DNA of 64,000 nt from Ooceraea biroi (GCF_003672135.1 NC_039511.1:5916464-5980463), one strand, 5' to 3'. Positions 26,970 to 40,668 are shown, counted from the stretch's first letter. Made by a program: numbers and translations. The notes: a model not told the origin generated them from the letters alone.

Positions 26970-27600
26970 TTGAGAGATGTTAGAGTTCTCCCCTTTCCCC
27001 TCCTCCCTGAACTATTGTTTAATCTATACTTCGAAAAGAGATTTAAAGAAGCCCTCAAAGAAAAGACAGAAGGCATAATTGCCAATGATGTGATAATTAA
27101 TTAACAACATAAGATATGCGAATGATATGGTTCTACTTTAGTAGTGAATACCATAGTGAGAACAGGGATTTACAAGATTAAATGGTTAGTTATTAATACA
27201 AGTCAGGTAAACACCCAAAACAGGATTAAAATAGAAGATGAGGTGATCGAGAAGGTGACATCTTATAAATACCTTGGCTGTTGGATCAATGAGAGCTGGT
27301 AATTGCCGTAAGAAATTTGAGGAAGAATTAAAAAAGCCAAAGTCTCATTCCAGAAAATAAAGAAACGTCGAACAAACAAAGCTTTAAAAAGTACCTCTCA
27401 GAATTAAATTATTGCGTTGTGTTTTATGGTCTCAGCGTTCTCTTTTATGGCGTTGAGACATGAACGCTTACAGAAGCCAAGTAAAAAGAGCGAGACCTTT
27501 GAAATGTGGGCTTACCGAAGAATATTGAAAATATCACGGGCTGATAGAGTAAGAAATGAAGAGATATTACCTTAATTGGATACATCGCAAAAAGTTTTTA
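26970..27600 (+). pseudogene. Decayed LINE reverse transcriptase (3' half)
   Basis: Broken frames on the plus strand match the end of a non-LTR retrotransposon polymerase. A fingers/palm segment (LLFNLYFEKRFKEALKE) is followed by NNIRYANDMVL, where the catalytic YADD is altered to YAND. Next come KYLGCWINESW, an alpha-helical RRTNKAL region, and the conserved C-terminal FEMWAYRRILKISRADRVRN. At least three frameshifts or stops interrupt it. The element is dead and truncated at both ends. The C-terminal motif is typical of RTE/Jockey-like insect elements. Confidence 0.8.
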
Positions 27601-28364
27601 TATTATCAAACGAAGAAAACTCGAATTTCGAATATGTTATATGAGAAATCAAAAATATGAGTTACATCATACAAGAAAAAATATTCATATTTTCGTTAGA
27701 AAACAGTAGGAAGACATGAAGTACACGCTACATTATTATTTTTTTAGCACAAGTATATTATGATGCAAATTGCATGCGATGAATGCAAAGCGTACAAGTA
27801 GTTGGTTTTATACAGGATTAAAGTTTTACACGTAATGAAGTTCCCGAAATCGGAAAACGCCATTCTAGGAAAGTAAGCAAGATAATTGAAGTTGTTTAGG
27901 AAATAATGTTCCAGCTGAGTGCGGCTCTTCTAGCACGACTACTTGCAGGTTGAGAGTTAAGTTACGAAAGATTGCTCAGGCGTGCTTCGGCGGTTACCTA
28001 TCCATATGAGAGCACACCTAAGTACCACAAAAATGGCAAAAGTAGCGAGCGCTTTTTACTCTCGCTGAGATGTAAATTTTTTAGATGATGTTGTGAATTT
28101 CGCAGGGATTACTCAGCTGGCGCGTTCTTACTTAATTCCATTTAATTGCGTTAGCACTTTAAATTGCGTTTGCTACGGAAAATGCGTCGTAATTTCGCAA
28201 TAACTTGGAACAGGCCTCACTAAAGGGTTACACCGTAATTTGTACGAAACAATCTGCCGCTGTGTTGGAAGAATTCCTGCTAAAAGTTTGATCCACACTA
28301 TGAAATGGCCGAGGGACTTAACTAAAGGGTAATTTCATAAAAATCTCATTTGTAAAATAAAAAA

Positions 28365-28400
28365 GACGATGAAGCGTACTTAAAAATACGCTTCATCGTC
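28365..28400. repeat. Perfect 14-bp-arm hairpin
   Basis: GACGATGAAGCGTA and its exact reverse complement are separated by eight A/T-rich bases. No promoter or terminator context is visible. Confidence 0.8.
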
Positions 28401-30654
28401 AATTAAACATGTAAATACATGTTGAGGCAACATTATTCTGAACATGTAGAAAGAAAATCCAATTTAAAGAACTCTGTCTTTCAACAAATATAATTAGTTT
28501 GAAATAAAAATGCTTTTGTATATAGGCCCTTTTAAAGTAGTTAAATATTTGCAGCACAAAGAGATATAATTAGCTAATAATACTATATGGAATTTTTTTG
28601 TTAATATTTTCAACCAGCAAAGAGAAACAGTGAAATTGAAATTGTGATAGTCTTTTATGATGCTTATAATTATAAAAACAATTCTCGTAGGTATTTTACG
28701 TGAAATGCGGTCTCATTATACAAGCACTTAATTAACAATTCCGAATATAAGAGCTCGTTGTGCTAATGAACTGGAGTACTTTTCTTAAAAACGATTGCGA
28801 AGCTCTGGAACAGACACTCCGCGCGCATTAATTAACATAGACAATTATAACGCGCTTTATTCATGAATATCCAAATTGTGCAAGCTCTGTAACGTCAATC
28901 TCTGTTACGGTGTATCATCTTCCGCTGTAATAAACTCACAGGCATTATTAAGTCATAACTGAATTTGCATATACTCACGTAATTCACGAATCATAATTAT
29001 TCAGTGAATAAATCAAGGCGTGTACATTATTAATGAATATGTTTCTGATGATTATGATATTATCTCGTTATAATAATCACGGAATCCTGATAATTTCTAT
29101 CTAACTATTTCTATCTATTTATTTCGTAAAGCGCGAGTGCGGCGTTAAACAGAAATGAGAGCAAAGTGGTACGTAGAATTACAGTGCAAGAACGTAATAA
29201 AAGTTCTACTAGTCGCGGAGTCTCACGCAACGCTATCAAACTAGAGAGTAACGTGTACTAAAGTAATAAAACTCTAAGTTGCTTTAACATTACGGAAGGA
29301 CATTGCCATGTGTGAACATACATTATTCTTACATCACATATAAATTGGGAGATATCGACGCGAAGCGTAACTTCATTAATACAAACACATAAGCATCTTG
29401 TCTCTTTTTCCAGATACTTTCCTTGTTATTTTCTTCGGGAGTTGCTGCAAGTTCTGCTCTGCTAACTTTCTAACCAAGCATAAAAATTCTCTCTTTATGA
29501 GAAGCATATGAACTGTATGTGTATTCGCATTTATTTAGACATCAGTTCGAAAAGTTCTTCGAGCGGTGACGGAAATTCATGAAATAAGTACGTGTGAATT
29601 TATCGCCTTGCAGCGTACATGATAGTGCGCAACTGTGAGGCGTTAATATATAAGAATTCCGTGAACGATGTTTGGAGGCTTTTACTTTCTTTATGCCAGC
29701 CGCATCGTGATATTTCATATTCGTTTCCTTGGAGTTTCCGCTGGCTTGAATTTCGTACAGATGAAATTCCATCTGGAATTGATCGCGAGAAGGCCACGAG
29801 GGTTAACGAGACGGGAAACTTGAATCTTGAATTCTGGAGTATCGTACCCGTGGGGCATCGTATCATTTCTCTTTGGCAAGTACTGGCAATTCCACCGGCT
29901 GCCGCTATTGATTCGCTTTCGGATGAATCTGGATAACACGTTTACTTCACTATAAAAGTTTCGGTAAAGCGGGTGCGCCTGCCTGAAGGCAAAAAATTGC
30001 CTCGCAATCAAGCCATTGCCGTTGTGTATTGAATTTGTGATATGGAAGAGAATTGCATTGCAATCAAAATTCAATCTACATTTTCCACTTCCTCTTGTTT
30101 TCATCTCTTTTTTTATCATCATATACTCTTATTTTTCCGAAAATGCTATTTATAAGTTGCAAATAATTGAGACGATTCAAAAGGAGATGTGTGGATAAAC
30201 TTGAAGCGCCCTGTACGACATGTTTTAATATTAATTTAAGTATTATAAATATAAAGTACATTTCCATATTATCGAGAAATTTCTGTATACGCTATTTGTT
30301 ATCAGCGACATTTGGACAGAGCTAGCTGTGCCCGGGCACATCTAAATTAGGCTGCTGGGTTACACTACATATGCCTGGGTACATCTAGATACGCCGCGAC
30401 TTTCACTGTAAAATTTATGTTATTAATCATATCAAGCGTCACTTTCAGTTACGTTGTTAATATAAACAGAAGAAACATTAAACTGTTTCCGATTGGATGA
30501 GTGTGTAACATTTTCTCTTTAATTAATCTTCCAATTATTATGATTGTGTATTATAATATATTATACATGGGAAAATCCATTTTCTTTTTGTACTATAACC
30601 TTTGTCATAAAGTTTAAACTCATAAATACGATTGAATAGATTACGCTCTAATTC

Positions 30655-30735
30655 ATCATTTAATGTTATAATGTTATTAATATTATAACACGTTATTATA
30701 ATATTATAACATTAAACGTTATAATATTAATCTCT
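30655..30735. repeat. AT-rich inverted repeat
   Basis: Units of TAATGTTATAATATTA and their complements alternate, giving several overlapping palindromes. This is likely slippage-derived. Confidence 0.6.
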
Positions 30736-32540
30736 GGTACATCGAAGAGAACAAAAAAAGATCCATTATTGGAAAACCACGTGCATCTCGATTGTTTCTG
30801 CTTGACTTTTTAATCAATTCTGTTCCAGTCGATTTGATCTCTTTGCTGAATTTTATCTTTTTATCTCAGTAACTGAATCGCTTGTGCGACGAATCAATCG
30901 CATATTGCGAAAGAAGGATTGAAAATCATCCATAGACTTGCCAGTTTACTTTGGGTCAGTACTTAATTCCCGTCACGAAAGTGACCCTCATGATTAGACT
31001 CATTTTCTAAAATGAACTCTACCTACCAGGCAAGACTTTCTTTCATCACGCGCCAGCATTTGACGACTGTTTTTTATTATAGTCACTATGTCATTTGATC
31101 ATCGGATAGCGGAGCACAAAAAATGTAAGAAAATAATGTTTTATTCTATCTCAGCATTACTTTGCTGTAATTACCTACATTAATTAACTGCATAATTGCG
31201 TTATTATAATGACACCGGATAGTGGTCAATTCTTTCTTGGAAAGAGAAAGTATCTGGTGTTCCTTTTGACAAAAAGTAGATAAAAAATACGTGATAAACA
31301 GTACATGAAAATTGTTGTTGCAAAAAACATGTTATTTTGCATATACTGTAATTTATAGATGTTATCATGTTATCGTGCTTATTGAGACGTAATGAAATAG
31401 TACCGAGATGAAAATGACAGATGCCACGCACGCCTCGGTTGAGAAAAGATTACAGCTTTTAACAGAGTAGAAGCAATATTTCAGAATGAAAGTGCAATTT
31501 TTCGATCCGAAAGCGATTCAGAGCTTCTCTATATCTCGTTTATTAAACGTCATATCGTGCGCGATGTGGGCTAATGCTGCAAGGAGAATAGAAGCTCCGT
31601 CGGAACCATTCGCAGTCATGAATCAGCAATGGGCGAGTATCGAAAGTCGATACGTCACATTGTGAAATGTGAACAGAGAAATACAATCGGTTAAATTTTT
31701 GGATAACGAGCCGAACACAAAGTCGTGTGAATACTATTCGCGGTAGTCGAGCACGAATAATTCAACATTTCTTGAAGCAAGCTCAAAGAAGAAGGATTAA
31801 TCAATATTTTACTGATTCTCTTACTTTTGATTTTGATAGAAGGGAAACCGAAGCATCAAAAATTACGATTCCACTGTTTTAAAAAAGAATATAAAGACTA
31901 CAATACTTTTTAAATATTTGAAGAACACAATTTCTCCTCTCTCATGTGTTTGCTTTCGGTATTTCTAAAATATATTTCTAAAATATTATTGATTTTCTTT
32001 TAATCTATTATTATTATTGAATAAGCATTTTCAATACAATATCAATAAACGATATGTCGATACAGACGTTTTACTGAACATTTTTCATCTTACGTTTTTG
32101 CATAATGGTAAAATAATGGTAAAATATAAATGAATACAAATTTACAACGACATTAATTGTCGCTGACTATGGCATATTGTAGATTAAACAGTTCATTCCT
32201 TCATGTTTCACCTGCACATAAGTCATGCAGGAATTACGGGTAGATTGTAGTGAATTTGAGGGAGATTCCGAGAATAATTGTAGATACGAGGTGTCAGTAC
32301 GACCAATCAACCTACCTGAGAATTAATTTATAGGGCGTGAAATCCTCGAGACGCAAGCTCTACGAAAATTTTCCGGGTAATCGTAGCACCGGGTATCCTC
32401 TTGTTCATGCTTGGTTAACTTCATGTATTCTCCTCGTTGAACTAGTTGAAGGAACGACGAACAGTAATTCTCATGAACCCTAACTCTCCTTAGACTAAGT
32501 CCTTCACCGAACACATTCGGTAGTTTGACATTTAATATCT

Positions 32541-32581
32541 CGAAGAGAGAAAGAGAGAGAGGGAGAGAGAAAGAGAGAGAC
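32541..32581. repeat. (GA)n microsatellite
   Basis: Imperfect GAGAGAAAGAGAG units form a simple repeat. Confidence 0.9.
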
Positions 32582-33642
32582 TTTGTGGGTATTAACGTTA
32601 CGCTAATTTCGTATAAAAATTATAAGCTAATTAAGGGTTCTACATATAAAATTTCCGATAATAGACTTTCGTAAGCGTAGTCCATACAATTTTTTATTAC
32701 GAATGTAAATGTCTGAAAAATTGTCTGATCCTCTGCAGTTAGAATTATGGAAATTTGTCCTTATTGAATATTGATGAATTATATGATCAATTGCTTGGAT
32801 TTATTATATTATTTTATATGCTGTGATCAATTGACTGCGATTTGTTTAAATACCACATCAATTTTCAGAATATTCCCGTTAACACTACACTTTCATTTAC
32901 ACAGAGTTGCCAAATGATTCCGAGATGTACTCTTTATCGTGCAACATAAGTCGGGGACACTTAAGGATCGATTTTTCTCTGTCACCAACACGCCAGCATA
33001 TTCCTGGAAATGCGCTTGGAGTAGCCCAAAGTTCGTCGGTCTCGATTCACGTTATCAGGCGAGTCACGTTTATGCTCTCTTTCGAGATTCCGTCGCTCGG
33101 CGAAACTTTCAGAGCTGGGCCTTTTCTCGCTTTGGCCTGCGATTAATCACGGCTGCACGACACTCCATTTTCACGTGCCAATTTTCCACACGAGAGAATT
33201 CAAGGTATTATTCTGCCAGGTATTTGACCGAAGTACTCATTCTGCCTAGTCAGTATCGGAGCAGGTTTAAATTTCATTATCGATAATGCTGATACAGCAA
33301 TCTCCGTATTTTGCGGTGTGTGAAAATACCTATTCTCTTCTGCGTAGAACAGACGTGATTTTGGTTGATGATTACGAAGACCTCGTGCGTGTATCGCGAG
33401 CACCGAAATTCGCATGCGAGATTCGAGTTTCCCAACGGCTCTCGGCCGACTGACCGAGAACACGACTACCTCGCGCGCTCCGTTATCCGCGCATGTGCCA
33501 CCGTAGATATCAGGCGAGATTTCGATGAAAAGCCTAGAAAACTTGCAGGACCGGTAATCGAATGTACGGCGATTCACTTGTGCTTACGAAGGATTTGTTT
33601 GCTGGTTAGTCCTAGGATTCCGCGATCACAAGTGTTTCTAAA

Positions 33643-33756
33643 TATCCCAAGTAGCAAAGTGATGTCAGAAGATGACATAATGATGTATGAAGACATAATG
33701 ACGCGTATGACGACATAATGTCGTCTTCTGACGTTGCTATATCATTTGGGATTAAT
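33643..33756. mobile_element. Small fold-back element (about 110 bp)
   Basis: The left arm starts ATCCCAAGTAGCAAAGTGAT and carries GTCAGAAGATGACATAATG. The right arm is an imperfect reverse complement ending TTTGGGAT. Three GACATAATG-like units fill the centre. This fits a short fold-back or MITE-like element without coding capacity. Confidence 0.55.
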
Positions 33757-35039
33757 TTATGGTTCACAAATTCCGAAGTAACCAACCACGGTTATCTCTT
33801 CAAACAAAAAATGAAAATTTCTAGCTTTAAAATAATATTGGACTTTGGTTGAAACTTGAGGGAGAGCGAAACTATCTTTCTCGAAATAATTATTAAATTA
33901 AATATTATGATAATCATGTTATTTGCTCAATTTGAAGTTTTATTAGAGATAACATCGATTTATATTTCTTATTTCATTGTTCTTTCAAATGGTTATCTTT
34001 TTTTTTGTAAGTAGTAATCTTTTCTGTTTTAGGCATGAATAAAGTTATATATGCAATTTAATTCAGGATACCCTCTATAATTTATTGAAAGTTTTATTAT
34101 AATAAAAATTTCTCACGACAGTGTACTATATGCAACAAACACGTATAAGCGTAATATAGAGATTGATGATGTCACATGTTAATTCCGTTGTAAAATTATC
34201 TAAAATCCCATCAGTTACAGTGAAATCCGAATGACCCTGTTTTCAGAGTTTGCAAAAATCGATAAACACACCTTCGGAGGTGATAATTAATCAAGTCGTG
34301 TTATTTCATGAACCTGTAAATCCCCGAGGATTCTCCAGGTATCCTGCATTTTTATTGAAAGAACAATCACACGCATACACATGCACCCTTACACATACAT
34401 AGTCCCTTCGGAAAGAGAAAGGATGCTATAAATTTAGAAACAGTGTTACAAACAGACATTCTCAGTTCGTTTATAGTGGAGAAAATAAAAGTGAAGAAAA
34501 GAAGCTAGAAATACAGGATTCGAATGCGTTACGGTCGAACTTCAACACGATAAGTCTGTAACGGTTCTACGTAAAGTAAAAATAAACGTGAGGCAAGCGT
34601 CTTGTTTTAGCAGGAATGAGAGAAATTTTGTTAAATGTAAATTGTTTCTTAAAGAGATACTTACCATGTTGCCGAAACGCATGCGAAGAAATTCAGCTTG
34701 CTAATTGTAAGGAAGCTGAGCTTGTACCGGTAGGAAATGGGTTACGTTAAGCTCGGTTAAGAATGCAAGCGGTTATACATACAGTTCGTGTGTTCATGAG
34801 TGAGAACGGCGCGTGTCTATGTGTTTGTATAGCGACAAAATGAAACGAGATTTTTAATTATTTTATAAAGGATTGATCCCATGCTCCGCAATAGTGCTTT
34901 GTATATTTAATACTACACGAAATCTTGCAAAATTGAACGAACCATAAACGAACTACGTAATTTTGATGTATACATAGCTTTTACATAGGTTTGCCTTAAT
35001 ATACAACAATAATGTATGCTACGATGGTATAGTACATAT

Positions 35040-35275
35040 TTCAAAGCGTAAATCGAAACCACAATGCTTAAGCGACGGACGCGATCGAGAGCGTATTATT
35101 ACACTTCGCTTATGAACAGCGCTTTTGTGCACAAAATTCTGCCCGCCAGTGCCATGGCTTTTGTACAATAATATGTCTGCCCGCATTTCGCGATGTTCTC
35201 GCAGCAATTTCCTCAGTTCGTGTTTCAGCCGAGAAAGTCGATCTTCCGTAGTATGATTAAACTGATCGCAAAATC
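35040..35275 (-). CDS. Weak coding-like segment, unidentified
   Basis: A minus-strand frame of about 80 codons follows a possible acceptor (GCGATCAG). It contains an amphipathic, heptad-like stretch (EDRLSRLKHELRKLLREHRE). No ATG, clear donor or family match was found. The frame may be an exon or chance. Confidence 0.15.
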
Positions 35276-36719
35276 GCAAAACGGATTTCAAAAAGAAATA
35301 AATTAAAAATTGTCAAGAGGATTCTCGCGCATCGGGTGAAATGTAGGTAACGTTCCGCCATAAATTGTCGCGTTCTAACAAATAATACTTTCCGCCCTTC
35401 GTGATGTCTTTTATCGCATATATCTTATCCCTTACTTAATGAAAGCAAGCACCATTATTTGCAGGTACTATGTATGTATCTGCTGGCACTTTCAAAATGC
35501 GGTCGCATCTAAAATGTGAGTGACTTTTAATTAAACTTCCAGTCTACTTTTAATTGAACGTTTAGCGGCACGTTTTGTTCGCCCATTTAATTGCTGCGTT
35601 TACGTTTGATGTCCGTCCAGCTGACGAAAGACTCGCATGATAATTAAAGTGATATCGATTTTCTTAATGAGATGTCGGGTCTGCGGCCGCGTTGTCACGT
35701 ACGTGTCTTCGCTCGGGTATGTTGTGGATTTAATCCGACGGTATCCACGTGCTGTGAAAGTACATCTGCAGCCACATCCGGCGTTTCCTCACGTTTGTGT
35801 ATGGATACCATGATTGCGCCAGTGCATACAGAGGCCGTCACGTTTTACCACCGCCAAATCGCGGTAAATGGATGAGCGATTTTCCGATGTGTGTATCGAT
35901 CAACCTGATATAGGAGAATTAAATGCGGGTGTGTCCATTAACACTTTGTCCACTACGAAACTCATATGAATGGATTTTTATTGCCATCCCTTTATAAATA
36001 TTGATCTCGACTTGAATAAGAAGAATAATCTATCAGGCATTAATAAAAACTATGAGGTTGGGGATAGTTATTTTCTTTTTTTACAATTTTATGATATGAC
36101 AGGCTAAATAATTAAAATAGGGTGCCATATACATACATAAATGTAGAATGTTTTTTATGACATACAGCGCGCACTATGTTGATTACTTTGTATTGTATTC
36201 ACGCAATGAGCAAGCAAGCTGCAAATTATCCTCTGTGTCCCTCTCGAAACGCGAACGCAAGTGGTGGAAACCTCTATGTCCTTTGTATTTAGGAATTATT
36301 AATGCGTGTGATTAATTAACTCTCGCGAGCAACAGTTTATAATTCTATCGATACGATGACTGTTTCAATATAGATAGTTTGCGCAATTGATGTATTCGAA
36401 AGAACGGGAATAATAATGAATAAGAAATATTATCTTTCTGTTTTCAATTACGGCGGCAGTAAATTAGCAGTCAGAATATGCGTATGCCGTCCGCGAATGC
36501 CGTTCGACGCGCATAGCATAGTTTATTCTCATCAAATTCTCATAAATAGTTTCCAGAAGTAGATATATATAACGTCTCGATATTGCTACATAACATTGTC
36601 GAATAATCATTAATAATGTGACTATAGCTTTTGTTTTTGAAGACGAGATCATTAATAAATTTCAAAGTTCAACGATATCTCCTTTAGCCGATAGTCATAC
36701 TTCGAAAATGAAATCATAA

Positions 36720-37440
36720 CATCTTAAAACTGCAAACTTCTCGAGCTTTGGGTTTCCAAAGAAGAGCGAAGGAGAAGGGATCAACTTTGAGATCATCGCT
36801 AACGGATCCCTTCTCTTCTTATCTACCACCCGTATAAGACATAACTCTGTCTTGTATAGGAGTCTCACATGAACTGCATTTTAATAGCCGATTAAAATCA
36901 GATTAACCTACAAATTTCGATTTGTTGCTAAAGTAAGAAATTTTGGTATTAAACGTTGTACTAGACGGCTTAGATAGGACAAAAAGGTTGACAAAACCTC
37001 ATTCGCATCGACCTCACGTTGATCCTACTTTGTCCTCTTTACTTTAGCCCTCTTCGAGTCGACCAAGCTGCGGAATGAATCATGTGTTGGGACTTATAAA
37101 CTTTCTTCTGGATGTCATCCTTTTCGGCTTTGGCTACAATTCGAAAGAGAACGGGGAGAGAGTCATCCTAAGATTGTCGCCAACGGATTCTTCTTTCTTG
37201 TCACGTTTACCGACTATATAAGAGCTGGCTCCGGAGTTGTTTGAGAGTCTCATAAACTGAGTTCTAAAAGTCTATTAAAGTTAGATTAACACATAACTTT
37301 TAGTTTATTATTTAAATGACAGATGTCAGTATTAAATATGGCTGATACGGCAAGTGTTGTTGGTATTAAATTCCACGTTGATTTCACTATGTCCATCCTT
37401 ATCCTCTGTAATACTTTTGCGATAATCCCAAGCTCCGGCA
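36720..37440. repeat. Diverged tandem duplication, period about 360 bp
   Basis: Two diverged copies (about 36720-37078 and 37079-37440) share the same order of blocks. First comes a purine-rich GAGAAGGG/GGGAGAGA segment ending in AACGGAT, then a TATAAGA box (about 36832 and 37216). About 30 bases later comes GAGTCTCA with A/TAAACTG, then ATTAAA-TCAGATTAAC, a GGTATTAAA block, CACGTTGAT, and a closing CAAGCT-CGG. The conserved TATA-to-GAGTCTCA spacing is promoter-like. No protein frame is shared. It could be a pair of old LTRs or duplicated non-coding transcription units. Confidence 0.6.
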
Positions 37441-40417
37441 ATTTAATAATGTTACCGTCGGTAAAATAAAATATTATTCTATCGTGGAATTTGTGATTTT
37501 ATGTCGCTTAGAATTAATAAAACTTCGAGATTAAAAAATTAGCTCCTGAAAACTATCACTATAACTATGCGATTAATGCATCGCATCGTCAATTTTTATA
37601 TTCTGCTGCTCAGTTTGCAATCGTAGATCGTGACTGTCGTATGATACATTCTATGTTTCAGTTTAAAGTGAATTTGACATTTTGAGCGTGCATTTCGTGA
37701 GATTTAGCAAAAATTTGCTAAAACTTTGCTTGTATTCTTAATGAGAGAGTAATTTCACGTCGACGTAAAAATTTTAATATAGTCGCGGTTTATCTTGTGT
37801 GTATACGCATTAGCACGTTTAGATGCTTACGCACGTAGCCGTAATCCGTTAATTTGAATTTTGCCGACCTCTTCTATCGACGATATCTCAGACGTCCAGT
37901 CCTCCTCCATTTCCGGTCTCTCGACAAAAAAACTTTGAAGAAACCAACTGTTAAAATGACATTACTGCCTCGTTGAAGTTGAAATTCAGAAGACAGTAGT
38001 ACCGTCATAGTATTCAGGCGAAATGCGTGCTCGATAAATTTCCGGCGCCAAGTGCATTGTGAATTTTTCTCATAGTCAGTATTTGCTCGGTGCATCACGT
38101 ATAACGATATGCTGTCGCCAACGTTCTACAAATGTTTATTCGTCATATTATTTCCTACTTCCTCTCCATTTGTATGCATATGATATAACTGTGACATGTA
38201 CGGGATATGGTTGAGATAAAACTGGAAATGCACTTACGCTGTAAAAATTGTAAGAATCATCGAAAGAATATTGGACATGTTCTTACACGTTGTTGTGAAG
38301 CATTGCATATGCGCCATGCGGGATAAAATTGCCCCCTCGAACTTTTCCAAACAATATCTATATTATTTATATTATATAAAAAATGCAATTTTCTTAAACT
38401 AAATCTTTGAATATTGATACGCATGATATGATTTTGATTGTACATGCTTAGCTACTATAGAACCTAACGATAGTTATATTGTTCGGCCGAATAGATAATA
38501 TTTAATTAAATTAATGTTGAAAATTATTACTACATTTGCTCATTATGTATTTTTTCCAAGGTATGAATTAGTACTAAGAACCTTCAAAACATTGTTATGC
38601 ATTTACAAGTTAGTTAGCAGTTGCTATCCATTTATCATTACATTGTGATGACAGACGGTTACATCCTTGAAGGAACTTGAAATGATTTTCGCGTCTGTAG
38701 CAGACAGATAACGCGTTCGCGAACGCAACGTTGCTGCATCCGGAGATGCATGCTTGCTGAGCATCGAAAATCAATTTGTGACATGCGCTTCCTTTCACGT
38801 CACGTATCGCTTTATAGTTTCTGAAAAGGAAAGCGGGCTTTTACGTCTCTAAATATGTCCAAGAAGTTGCAAGTGATAAGCAACTTCAAATCTATTTCAG
38901 GTTTAACGGTAAAAATCGTAATCGACTTTCACATCAAAGTCTTTGGAAAAAAAACACGTATCTTGTATCAAGTAAACTTAATATTATTCACAAGGAGCTA
39001 TAATTACAGATTCGGAAAATGACAGCAGTGCACAACAAAACAAAGCGAGGAAAAGATAATTAATTAAAAGTATAATTAAATATATCATTATTTAGTGTAA
39101 ATAAATCGCTTTTTTTCGCAAACCATATTTTCGCTACCTTAGGATTACCCAATAGTTGCGTAAAATTTTTTTTCCATTTACTTCTATTCATCGACCTCCT
39201 TTGTAACATATTCTTCGCTGTTTTTTTTTCCGTTATCGAACCATATATCCCGTGTGGTATAAATTCTGAAACGAACGTGTCACGCATGCTTTTTCTCTTT
39301 TCGCCTCTTCACGCTATTTTTGCGACTGAATTTATTATTTTGTTGAACAATGTGCTATCAAGTATCACAAAATAAAAACTTGTAAAATAAAAACTTGTTA
39401 AATTTTAACGTTGTAGCATGTTCTTTTTTTATTTTCCACTCAAGAAATTATGTCATCGTGATGCAATATAATATATCCACCATGTTGCATGCTTCAATGT
39501 TCTTTGTTGTTTTCTGTATGATAGTACATATTTTCATACGTACGATCATAGATTTTTCCTCATTTGCACGTAGACACGCGACATAATAAATTTGCGGGTA
39601 CACATCATGCGAGGAAAGTCTTCTGACATGCTATGTGATTTTGTATTCCATAACCAGCGATTTGCACTTTGTTGGGCGTGAATAACGTTTTTCTATCCAT
39701 TATGTAAATAAACATAGCTCTTGCAGGTGGTGCCTGTTTAACACGTAATCGTTACTATATCAAAACTGAGGGAAAAAATAATACGTGTGTCGAGCTATTT
39801 GTACTCGAGTGTTTCTTCTACAAATAAAAACACTGTTTCCAAGCTCGATAGAATTCTCTCGGTGAGACAGATTTATATTTTTCGGTTATTCGTGACTTTC
39901 AATTTTTTTATTGTATCTTCGATATATTTGCATTGTCTGTGAGAATTGATTGATTGCCACATCTGAAGAACTTGTTTAATATTTTATCTACTCATCAATA
40001 ATGACAGATTGATTTATGAGGAATTTAGCTTCTTGTATTTTGAAGTTTGTCAACATTAAGGACCTCATGCTTATTTTATGAGAAATATTATCAGTGAATT
40101 TTCATGATACTATTATCACAAATACATTATGGAAAAGTTCGCTGTTCTCATCTTCTTTTCGTTGAGACTCAAATTCGAAGCAATACCTGCAAAATACATT
40201 AACGTGTTACTAAAAAAAAGATCGATATATTAGATATCCTTGAGATTCGATTGGTTTTCGTATTACTCGAATTATTAGGAACAATATTATATTGTTACTA
40301 TGTATACCCGAGAAAAAATGGACATCATTTGATTATTTGTATACATAATTAGATCTGAAAAGATCTGATGGCATATATAATTTTATATAATGCTAGAAAA
40401 TACTTTCTATCCTTCTT
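37441..40417. other. Intergenic region, no supported gene
   Basis: AT-rich sequence upstream of nothing recognisable on the plus strand and downstream of the NRF-6-like gene on the minus strand. A Cys-containing frame at 38610-38798 (-) has no splice or homology support. Confidence 0.35.
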
Positions 40418-40423
40418 TTTATT
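40418..40423 (-). promoter_or_regulatory. Poly(A) signal of the NRF-6-like gene
   Basis: AATAAA on the minus strand lies about 246 bases after the TAG at 40671-40669. A triplicated ATTACGTTA unit (about 40476-40503) lies in the 3' UTR between them. Confidence 0.5.
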
Positions 40424-40668
40424 TGAAATTTTTGTAGCAGTGCTAACTGGACTATAGTTATAATAATATACGTTACGTTAATATTACGTTAATATTACGT
40501 TATTTTAAATGAAGAAGTACATGGAAATTTTGTAACCAACGCGCATGCAAGAAGTGCGTGGTTGCAGTGTATAATCACTATCGATCTGATAATTCATGTG
40601 CATAATTTCTACGTACTTACTGCGCCGGATAATCGCATTTGTTCTTCTATCAGGTGAACGATCGCATC

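Larger units (their letters stand above)
27601..33639. other. No supported gene
   Basis: AT-rich sequence with small hairpins (28365-28400 and the AT palindrome 30655-30735) and a GA microsatellite at 32541-32581. The longer frames on both strands at 29.6-30.1 kb overlap each other and lack splice signals; I take them as chance. Confidence 0.35.

Noticed and set aside
29600..30122. Overlapping frames of 88-135 codons on both strands
   Set aside because: Sense and antisense frames are open over the same bases, have no ATG/splice context and show no recognised motif. They are best explained by chance.
33200..33718. Frames of 115-125 codons on both strands
   Set aside because: A CpG-richer stretch lowers stop frequency on both strands at once. 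The translations show no motif and run into the fold-back element at 33643.
38610..38798. Cys-containing small frame suggesting a secreted peptide
   Set aside because: There is no signal peptide, the start is not defended, and the Cys spacing matches no family known to me.
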